A stretch of DNA of 6,619 nucleotides from an uncultured Clostridia bacterium (GTDB taxonomy: Bacteria > Bacillota > Clostridia > Christensenellales > Borkfalkiaceae). Within the stretch, counting starts at the first letter, position 1. Each line of letters starts with the position of its first letter. This document shows positions 1 to 5,180 of the stretch, piece by piece. Location of the stretch: contig CAMNIW010000078.1 in the NCBI GenBank assembly GCA_946540675.1, positions 1 to 6,619 of the forward strand, read 5' to 3'. The notes beneath the pieces are model-generated. The model did not search any database, had not been told where the DNA came from, and worked only from the letters and a program-made list of their open reading frames with translations. Position numbers and translations under genes: made by a program.

Positions 1-336
1 GGCAAAGCCAAGATAACGGGCGCGTACAACCTGCCCTGCAAATACGTACTGCACACCGTAGGTCCCGTCGCTTGCGGCGGACTTACCGCTGAAAACGAGA
101 GAGATCTCGCTTCGTGCTATAAAAGTTGCCTTGCGCTCGCGGACGAAAAAGGGCTTAAAAGTCTTGCGTTTTGCTGTATTTCCACCGGCGTGTTCGGTTT
201 TCCCAACGCCCGCGCGGCGGAGATCGCGGTAAAGACGGTCAGGGAATATCTCGAAAGAACGGGCAGTAAAATAAAAGTCGTGTTCGACGTATTCAAGGAG
301 AACGATTATGAGTTTTACAGACGGTTACTCGGTTGA
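1..336 (+). CDS. Macrodomain ADP-ribose hydrolase, SirTM-linked type (3' part; 5' end outside window)
   Basis: The reading frame is open from base 1 and ends at TGA 334-336, giving the last 111 residues of a macrodomain protein; the start lies upstream. Visible macrodomain hallmarks are the segment TGAYNLPCKYVLHTVGP (residues 6-22 of this fragment), the strand and loop leading to the ribose/phosphate-binding turn, and CCISTGVFGFP (58-68), the second phosphate-binding loop, followed by an R-A-A-E helix. The double Cys before ISTG and the C-terminal VFKENDYEFY segment resemble the macrodomains encoded beside class M sirtuins rather than the YmdB type. Known members of that group are zinc-dependent hydrolases that remove ADP-ribose placed by SirTM; their zinc-binding loop is N-terminal and is not visible here. 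The gene overlaps the sirtuin gene by 29 bp, so the two are co-transcribed and probably translationally coupled. Family assignment is strong; the substrate is inferred from relatives. Confidence 0.9.
   Translation, partial: GKAKITGAYNLPCKYVLHTVGPVACGGLTAENERDLASCYKSCLALADEKGLKSLAFCCISTGVFGFPNARAAEIAVKTVREYLERTGSKIKVVFDVFKENDYEFYRRLLG
295..300 (+). promoter_or_regulatory. Shine-Dalgarno site for the sirtuin gene, inside the macrodomain CDS
   Basis: AAGGAG at 295-300 lies 7 nt before ATG 308. It supports this start although the start falls inside the upstream gene, and it indicates direct initiation by ribosomes near the end of the macrodomain reading frame. Confidence 0.8.
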
Positions 337-1162
337 GTTGCGGCGCGTAAAAGACGCTTTATCCGCCGCCGACGCGGTGATAATAGGTGCCGGCGCGGGG
401 CTCTCCGCTTCCGCGGGCTACGTATACAGCGGAAAGCGTTTTCACGAGAATTTCCACGACTTCGAAGTAAAATACAATTTTCACGATATGTATACGGGCG
501 GATTTTATCCTTACGAAACGCCCGAAGAGAAGTGGGCGTACTGGTCGCGATACGTCTATATAAACCGTTATACCGACGCTTTGAGGCCTGTATACGACGA
601 CCTTTTAAGGTTGGTCGCGGACAAGAACTATTTCGTGATCACCACCAACGTCGACCACTGTTTCCAAAAGGCGGGATTCGACAAGACCCGTTTGTTTTAC
701 ACGCAGGGCGATTACGGACTTTTTCAGTGCGCCAAACCCTGCCACAGGAAGACTTACGACAACGAAGAAACCGTAAAGAAGATGTACGCTTTGCAAAGGG
801 ATATGAAAGTCCCGTCGGAACTTATTCCCCGTTGCCCCGTGTGCGGCGGACCTATGAGTATGAATCTCCGCGCGGACGACACTTTTGTCGAAGACGACGG
901 GTGGATAAAGGCGTGCGACAGGTATAACGCGTTCGTTTCGGAAAACAGGCGCAAAAGGGTAGTTTTTCTGGAACTCGGCGTAGGCGGCAACACTCCCGTC
1001 ATAATAAAGTATCCGTTTTGGCGAATGACCGCCGAAAACGAGAAAGCGATATACGTATGCGTAAACTACGGCGAAGCGGTTTGCCCCGATCGGATAAAGG
1101 ATCGCTCGGTGCTTATCGACGGCGACGTCGGAGAAACGCTCGCCGCACTGCTTTCGGAATAG
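308..1162 (+). CDS. Class M sirtuin (SirTM), predicted protein ADP-ribosyltransferase
   Basis: A 284-residue Sir2-fold protein, presumably cytosolic. Visible in order: the NAD-binding loop IIGAGAGLSASAG (25-37); T-T-N-V-D (112-116), equivalent to the TQNID of ordinary sirtuins; Y-T-Q-G-D-Y-G (131-137), where the usual catalytic HG is QG (Gln133); a four-Cys zinc site C141/C145 and C176/C179; and LELGVGGNTP (221-230), the C-terminal nucleotide-binding loop. Loss of the catalytic His in favour of Gln, with Asn114 nineteen residues earlier, matches the class M sirtuins, which in characterised Streptococcus and Staphylococcus members ADP-ribosylate lipoylated GcvH-L rather than deacetylate. The adjacent macrodomain gene, overlapping by 29 bp, is the expected eraser. 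The start is supported by AAGGAG. GcvH-L and the lipoate ligase LplA2 of the known operons are not within the window. Function is inferred from family; the Sir2 assignment itself is firm. Confidence 0.92.
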   Translation: MSFTDGYSVELRRVKDALSAADAVIIGAGAGLSASAGYVYSGKRFHENFHDFEVKYNFHDMYTGGFYPYETPEEKWAYWSRYVYINRYTDALRPVYDDLLRLVADKNYFVITTNVDHCFQKAGFDKTRLFYTQGDYGLFQCAKPCHRKTYDNEETVKKMYALQRDMKVPSELIPRCPVCGGPMSMNLRADDTFVEDDGWIKACDRYNAFVSENRRKRVVFLELGVGGNTPVIIKYPFWRMTAENEKAIYVCVNYGEAVCPDRIKDRSVLIDGDVGETLAALLSE

Positions 1163-1190
1163 ATAAGGCGCTTAAATAAAAATAAAACGG

Positions 1191-1230
1191 AAAAAGCGAC
1201 CGTCGCAAAATGCGACGGTCGCGTCTTTTT
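1191..1230. terminator. Bidirectional intrinsic terminator between convergent genes
   Basis: A perfect 12-bp inverted repeat (1196-1207 with 1211-1222) with an AAA loop. It is followed by GTCTTTTT on the + strand and preceded by AAAAA, which reads as a T run on the - strand. It sits between the sirtuin stop (1162) and the stop of the convergent surface-protein gene (1240), so it can terminate transcription arriving from both sides. Confidence 0.93.
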
Positions 1231-1239
1231 ATTCAACTA

Positions 1240-4053
1240 TCAGTTGTTTTCGGGGTTGTCGTAGTCGTAAGCTTTTTCTTCGTCATCCTTATCGGGAGCC
1301 TGAATATCGGATTTCTTGCTGCCCTTGGTCGAGTAAGCGCTCGCCTTCGACTTGTTGTAACCGCCGTAGTAAGCCTTGGTCTTTTCCTTCTTGCCCGCTC
1401 TCTTTTTAAGCGATTTTCTCACGATGATCGCAACGAGCGCGGCGATGAGAACTACCGCGAGTATTATCGAGACGACGCTGAGCCAGCCGTAAGCCTGTCT
1501 GTCGGAGTTGTTTGCGGAATTGTCGCTGTCTTTGTTGTCGGATTCGTCGCTCTTGTCTCCGGAAGCCTTTATGTCGTAGACTTCGCTGTCGTCGAGATCG
1601 GCGTATTGTATAAACGCGTTGTCGGCGGCGTTTTCTACCGCGGGTTTGCCCAGCGCTTCTTTTACGACGGGGGCGATGACTCTGTAAACGACTTCGCCGT
1701 TTTCTTTGACTCTGAGACTTTCGTTATTTTCCTTTTCGGCGTCTTCCTTGGAGTTATAGGTATATACCTTGGTTTGCTCGCTCGATTTGGTAGTGAAGTC
1801 GTAGTCGGGGTAAGCCGATTTAAGAGCGGCAAAGTCGGAATAACTCGCGGCGGTGCCTGCGTTTACGTTGTCGAAGAATACCGCGCCCGTAGCGGTGTTG
1901 CCGAATTCGACTCTCACTTTGAGTTCGGTTTTAGCCTTTATGACGAAGGTTACTAAGACGTAGCCGTTGGTGTTTCTCGTCGCGCCGTTTTCGACCGTAA
2001 CGGACGTTTCGTTGCCCGAAGCGTTTTTGAGAACGCCGCCTTCTTCGTCTATGGTTTTGAGTTTATATATCCTTACGAAGCCTTTTGCCGAGCCGAAAGC
2101 GTATACGTTAACGGAGAAGGAATAAGTTCCGCCCGCGGGTATGGTCGCGTAATTTGCGGCGATCGTCGCGGCTCCCTTTACCATCATCGGCTGAACGTGT
2201 TTGTTCGTTCTTCCCGTCCACTTGGCGTCGTCGAGATCCTGCAAAGCGGCGGTGACTTCCGCGCCGTATTCGGTCGTATATTCGGCTGCGTATTTACTAT
2301 TGACTATGCCGACGACGGAATCCGCGCTCTCGGTCTTTACCGAATAACTGTCGCCGCTTACGTCGACCGCGATGCCCTTTTCGAGTTTGAGTTTCTTGTC
2401 TATCGCGCCGACGGAGAAGTCGTAAGTTTCTTCGGCTTCATCATCGGTTTTTTCTTCCGAATAAGCGTTAAGGTAATCGTTTTTGAGTTCGGCTTTGACC
2501 GCGTCGCTGCCGGTAGCCGCCTTTTCGTATTCTTCGGCGGTGAGATAAGTTACGTTAAAGTCCTTGAATACCGCGTATCCTACGGGGAGTTTCTGCAATT
2601 CGTTTATGTTGGAAGTGGGTCCGAACGAGAACTTGAAAGCGTAGGTGAAAGCATAGTCCGCGGGGTTGTTGAGTTTTTCGTTATATACGTTTGCGAGATA
2701 GAAAGTATATCTCTTGTATTCTTCGGTAAAGGTCGAGAGAGAAGATCCGTCTTTCGTTCCGTCCACGAGTTGAACGGTCGCGCCCGTCTGCGAGCCGTTC
2801 GCGGTCTTGACTTTGGCGTTGAAGGAGAACTTGACGTAGTTGGTCGCGGTCGTCGGAGCGACGAGATCGAAGTTCTTGGAAGTGTAGGTGTAGGACGAGC
2901 CTATGCCTTTGCCTTCGAATACCATATATACCGCGTTGTTTACGGTTTCGGTTTCTCCGCCGAGAGTAAGGGTCTTATCGGTGGCGGTATAACCCGCTTC
3001 GAAATCGGTGTTGAGAGTGTTGGGAGTTATCTCTTCGTTGAATTTGCCGGAGCCGGTCATATCGGCGACGGGGACAGAGCCTTTCGCGAAGTTTACGTAC
3101 GCGACCTTTGTCGTTTCGGTAGCGGCGTCCATAGAGAAGGAATCTTTGTCCGTTACGTCTACGACGTGAGCGGAAGCGGTGAGAGCCGCTATGTCCGCGT
3201 CCTTGTCGAGAATTTTATATTCGGCGTTGTCGAAATACGCGAAGCCTTCCGCGAAGTTATCGACGCTGGTCTTAGAACCTTCGCCGAGACCGAGTATTAC
3301 TTTGTACTGCGTTGCGGCGTAGTCCGACGGCGTGAGATAAACGGTATATTTTACCCAAGCGCCGTCCGTCCTGATGTTTTTTATGACGAGCGCTTCTTCG
3401 TCTTTACCGCCTACGGTGTTGGTTATCTTGATATACGCGCCGCTCTTTGAATCATCGAAGCGGGTGGATATATCGGCGGTTTTTACCCATACCGAAACTC
3501 TCGCGGTCTCGTCGTGAGAAGGCGAAAGGGTGGCGGTGGACTGGAAGTATTGCGCCGTACCGAATCCGTCCGACGTCTTGTTGTGGATCATAAGGATCTT
3601 TTTACCGCTTTCGTCGGCTTGCGTGTCGGCGTCGTTGTCCGTTACGGGCGTGCCGGGGTTGGACTTGTCCGCGGGTTTATTCGTGTCCGAGAGAGAAGCG
3701 TAAGCGCTTTCGGTCGTGTCGATTATACCCGAAGCGGCGGTCGAACTCGGAGCGGCGTGCTTGCCGTCGGTAACTTTGCGCCATTTGTATGAAGACGAAG
3801 TGGAAGTCGAATATACGGGATAGGACGAATCCTTTGTGGTATAAAACTCGAAGTCTCCGTTGTTAAGCGTCTGCTTGTCGGTCTTCGTGTCGGTTTGTTC
3901 GGCGGGCTTTTCGTTGTTGTTGTCGGAGCCCTTGTTTTCGGTAGAAGAGTTGTTGGAGCATGCGACTGTAAAAGCCATCACGAACGTCAACGTGAGAACG
4001 AATAAAAGCGTAAGAAACGTTTTTAAGTTGAACTTGCTTTCGGATCTGTTCAT
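1240..4053 (-). CDS. Large surface lipoprotein-like protein with three beta-sandwich modules and a C-terminal membrane anchor
   Basis: 937 residues; I recognise no named family. Residues 1-31 form a signal peptide (Lys7/Lys11, hydrophobic 13-31) ending in T-V-A before Cys32, an acceptable but not ideal lipobox; C-S-N-N-S follows. Residues 33-62 are a Ser/Asn/Lys/Glu linker. Three diverged modules follow, at about 63-283, 345-505 and 545-735. Each ends in a similar strand: GFAYFDN (270-276), GYAVFKD (492-498), GAVFFDN (723-729). Together with the opening NGDFEF (65-70) and the later NTDFE, this resembles the jelly-roll fold of CBM4/9-type carbohydrate-binding domains; no catalytic motif is visible. 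An acidic Ser/Asp/Asn linker (about 828-851) leads to one membrane helix (856-878), then R-K-S-L-K-K-R (879-885) and a Lys/Tyr-rich cytosolic tail ending acidic. There is no LPXTG motif. The start is supported by AAAGGTGA and a good promoter; a terminator follows the stop. Probably monocistronic. A role in binding glycans or other extracellular ligands is inference. Confidence 0.88.
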   Translation of the reverse strand: MNRSESKFNLKTFLTLLFVLTLTFVMAFTVACSNNSSTENKGSDNNNEKPAEQTDTKTDKQTLNNGDFEFYTTKDSSYPVYSTSTSSSYKWRKVTDGKHAAPSSTAASGIIDTTESAYASLSDTNKPADKSNPGTPVTDNDADTQADESGKKILMIHNKTSDGFGTAQYFQSTATLSPSHDETARVSVWVKTADISTRFDDSKSGAYIKITNTVGGKDEEALVIKNIRTDGAWVKYTVYLTPSDYAATQYKVILGLGEGSKTSVDNFAEGFAYFDNAEYKILDKDADIAALTASAHVVDVTDKDSFSMDAATETTKVAYVNFAKGSVPVADMTGSGKFNEEITPNTLNTDFEAGYTATDKTLTLGGETETVNNAVYMVFEGKGIGSSYTYTSKNFDLVAPTTATNYVKFSFNAKVKTANGSQTGATVQLVDGTKDGSSLSTFTEEYKRYTFYLANVYNEKLNNPADYAFTYAFKFSFGPTSNINELQKLPVGYAVFKDFNVTYLTAEEYEKAATGSDAVKAELKNDYLNAYSEEKTDDEAEETYDFSVGAIDKKLKLEKGIAVDVSGDSYSVKTESADSVVGIVNSKYAAEYTTEYGAEVTAALQDLDDAKWTGRTNKHVQPMMVKGAATIAANYATIPAGGTYSFSVNVYAFGSAKGFVRIYKLKTIDEEGGVLKNASGNETSVTVENGATRNTNGYVLVTFVIKAKTELKVRVEFGNTATGAVFFDNVNAGTAASYSDFAALKSAYPDYDFTTKSSEQTKVYTYNSKEDAEKENNESLRVKENGEVVYRVIAPVVKEALGKPAVENAADNAFIQYADLDDSEVYDIKASGDKSDESDNKDSDNSANNSDRQAYGWLSVVSIILAVVLIAALVAIIVRKSLKKRAGKKEKTKAYYGGYNKSKASAYSTKGSKKSDIQAPDKDDEEKAYDYDNPENN

Positions 4054-4056
4054 AAA

Positions 4057-4064
4057 TCACCTTT
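4057..4064 (-). promoter_or_regulatory. Shine-Dalgarno site of the surface-protein gene
   Basis: On the minus strand AAAGGTGA (4064 to 4057) precedes ATG 4053 with a TTT spacer, 6 nt from the last G of AAAGG. It supports the chosen start, which also gives a well-formed signal peptide. Confidence 0.75.
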
Positions 4065-4104
4065 AAGTTTGTGAATTTTATTTTGTAAATTTTTATACTA
4101 CTCA

Positions 4105-4133
4105 ATTATACTATATTTTTCCGTCGATTGCAA
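4105..4133 (-). promoter_or_regulatory. Sigma-A-type promoter of the surface-protein gene
   Basis: On the minus strand, TTGCAA (4133-4128) is followed after exactly 17 nt by a consensus TATAAT (4110-4105). Predicted transcription start is near 4098, giving a leader of about 45 nt before ATG 4053. The -10 is perfect and the -35 matches TTGACA in 5 of 6 positions. I see no operator or riboswitch in the short leader. Confidence 0.8.
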
Positions 4134-4252
4134 TTTTTTTGCCCTATAATTATATATAAATTTTAAGTTTGATAAATAAAAAAACAATATAAAAAGAGCG
4201 GTATGACCGCAAGGCGTTATAAAACCGCGCCGTTACGGCAATAATAGACGGG

Positions 4253-4621
4253 ATGAAAAGCGTAAACAAACGGAAGTTTCAAATATTTTTCGTCGGCGCG
4301 GCGACGGGGCTTATCAACGGTTTTTTCGGCGGCGGAGGGGGAATGGTAGTGGTGCCGATGCTCCGCAGGCTTCTCGGCTACGACGAAAGGTGCGCCCACG
4401 CGACCGCCGTCGCGGTAATACTTCCCGTTACCGCGGTGAGCGCGTTTACCTACCTTAACGCGGGAATTTTCCCTACCGTTACGGGTTTTTCGGTATCGAT
4501 CGGGGTGTTTCTCGGCGGTATAAGCGGAGCGGCGGCACTCGGAAAACTCAAACCGACGTTTATCGAAAAGTTGTTTTCCGCGGCGATGTTCGCCGCGGGG
4601 ATAAGAATGCTTTTGGGGTAA
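4253..4621 (+). CDS. TSUP (TauE/SafE) family membrane protein, N-terminal half
   Basis: 122 residues, about half the usual 240-270 of a TSUP anion permease. The signature G-L-I-N-G-F-F-G-G-G-G-G (19-30) followed by MVVVP (31-35) is the re-entrant/first-helix motif of a TSUP repeat, and HATAVAVILP (49-58) is the second conserved segment. Hydrophobic segments at about 9-41, 50-73, 75-98 and 103-122 fit one four-helix repeat. TSUP proteins move sulfur-containing or other small organic anions across the cytoplasmic membrane; the substrate cannot be told here. The gene ends at TAA 4619-4621, and the partner half starts 4 nt later in the same frame, so the two should assemble together. ATG 4253 is the first usable start after an in-frame TAA at 4220-4222, but its Shine-Dalgarno is poor (GACGGG touches the start). 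Family assignment is strong. Confidence 0.88.
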   Translation: MKSVNKRKFQIFFVGAATGLINGFFGGGGGMVVVPMLRRLLGYDERCAHATAVAVILPVTAVSAFTYLNAGIFPTVTGFSVSIGVFLGGISGAAALGKLKPTFIEKLFSAAMFAAGIRMLLG

Positions 4622-4624
4622 AAG

Positions 4625-5059
4625 ATGTTCAATTATATTCTGGTCGGCTTTTTGGGCGGAGTGCTCGGCGGTATGGGAATGGGCGGCGGTACCGTTCTTA
4701 TTCCCCTTCTCACCGTCTTTTGCGGAGTGGATCAAAAAGCGGCTCAGGCGATAAATCTCGTATCTTTCGTTCCTATGGCGATCGTCGCCGTGACGGTGCA
4801 TCTGAAGCGCGGCAGGATAAAGAAGAAGGGGCTTTTGTCGTTGATACTTCCGGCAGCGTTTTTTTCGGCTGTCGGAAGCGCCGTCGCGGGGGTGGCGGAT
4901 TCGCTCGTTTTGCGCAGGGCGTTCGGCGTTTTTTTGCTCTTTCTCGCCGTATTCTCCCTATTCGGAAAAAACCGAAAACAACCCGTAAAACAAAGGGAAA
5001 TCCACGATAAAAACGACTTCGGTCGGCAAAAATGCGACAATTTGCACAATAAAGAGTAA
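4625..5059 (+). CDS. TSUP (TauE/SafE) family membrane protein, C-terminal half
   Basis: 144 residues forming the second TSUP repeat: G-G-V-L-G-G-M-G-M-G-G-G (11-22) with TVLIP (23-27) mirrors the motif of the preceding gene, and QAINLVSFVP (41-50) mirrors its HATAVAVILP. Hydrophobic segments at about 4-32, 41-58, 69-91 and 94-113 suggest four helices, with a positive loop RGRIKKK (62-68). Residues 115-144 are a charged, non-conserved cytosolic tail. ATG 4625 is preceded by GGGG at 4615-4618 (6 nt spacing) within the end of the upstream gene, so reinitiation or translational coupling is likely. It is in frame with the upstream half across one TAA and one Lys codon. A heteromeric two-part transporter is the simplest reading; a recent nonsense mutation in a fused gene is the alternative. 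No terminator is seen after it, so transcripts may run on into the next gene. Confidence 0.88.
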   Translation: MFNYILVGFLGGVLGGMGMGGGTVLIPLLTVFCGVDQKAAQAINLVSFVPMAIVAVTVHLKRGRIKKKGLLSLILPAAFFSAVGSAVAGVADSLVLRRAFGVFLLFLAVFSLFGKNRKQPVKQREIHDKNDFGRQKCDNLHNKE

Positions 5060-5070
5060 AAATTGCACAA
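5042..5070 (+). repeat. Direct repeat TTGCACAA, 21 bp period
   Basis: TTGCACAA occurs at 5042-5049 and 5063-5070, a start-to-start distance of 21 bp (two helical turns). The first copy overlaps the last codons of the second TSUP gene and the second lies just upstream of the candidate promoters of the ppx-like gene. It could be a protein-binding pair or coincidence in AT-rich DNA. Confidence 0.35.
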
Positions 5071-5086
5071 AACATAAAAAACCCCC

Positions 5087-5144
5087 TTTTCAAAACACAA
5101 AATGTATGGTATTATAACCGAGAAAAACGTATATATAGTATAAT
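5087..5144 (+). promoter_or_regulatory. Candidate promoters for the Ppx/GppA-family gene
   Basis: Two overlapping possibilities. The first is TTTTCA (5087-5092), 17 nt, then TATTAT (5110-5115) with an upstream TG at 5107-5108, an extended -10. The second is a perfect TATAAT (5139-5144) with no recognisable -35, giving a leader of about 30 nt. Transcription from the TSUP genes is also possible because no terminator separates them. Confidence 0.45.
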
Positions 5145-5171
5145 TTGTATCTAAAATACTGATTATTTTAT

Positions 5172-5177
5172 GAGGAA
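5172..5177 (+). promoter_or_regulatory. Shine-Dalgarno site of the Ppx/GppA-family gene
   Basis: GAGGAA ends 3 nt (GAGG ends 5 nt) before ATG 5181 and supports this start. The resulting N-terminus MEKIGIIDLGSNSAR is the expected family start. Confidence 0.75.
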
Positions 5178-5180
5178 CGA

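Larger units (their letters stand above)
4054..4252. other. AT-rich divergent intergenic region
   Basis: This stretch separates the leftward surface-protein gene from the rightward TSUP pair. It holds the strong leftward promoter annotated separately. For the rightward genes the signals are weaker: TATAAT at 4145-4150, part of the palindrome TATAATTATA, has no convincing -35 at 16-18 nt, and TATAAA at 4188-4193 has only TTGATA (4169-4174) 13 nt upstream, which is too close. The GC-richer end has two small hairpins, GCGGT-ATG-ACCGC (4198-4210) and GCCG-TTA-CGGC (4229-4239), the latter just ahead of the TSUP start. No gene is seen here. Confidence 0.5.

Noticed and set aside
532..927. Alternative + frame of 131 codons and two minus-strand frames inside the sirtuin gene.
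   Set aside because: They are shadows of the sirtuin frame, which carries all NAD-binding and zinc motifs.
2197..3450. A 417-codon open frame on the + strand within the surface-protein gene (with others at 1210-1956 and 3514-3792).
   Set aside because: These are antisense to a gene with signal peptide, membrane helix, ribosome site, promoter and terminator. Their predicted proteins are Arg/Val/Gly-rich without domains, as expected from codon bias on the opposite strand.
4180..4210. Hairpin GCGGT-ATG-ACCGC followed on the - strand by a T run, as a possible leftward terminator.
   Set aside because: The stem is only 5 bp and no leftward gene lies upstream for it to terminate. It may be chance.
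4054..4252. Possible riboswitch or small RNA in the divergent intergenic region.
   Set aside because: The only structured parts are two stems of 4-5 bp. The rest is low-complexity AT sequence with no conserved aptamer elements that I recognise.
4217..4801. A 194-codon open frame on the - strand.
   Set aside because: It is antisense to both TSUP halves, and its product is a His/Arg-rich, low-complexity sequence.
4744..5100. Minus-strand open frames (4744-5100 and 4773-5093) and a + strand alternative frame at 4720-5010.
   Set aside because: They overlap the second TSUP gene, whose frame carries the conserved glycine motif and helices. The products are basic and unstructured.
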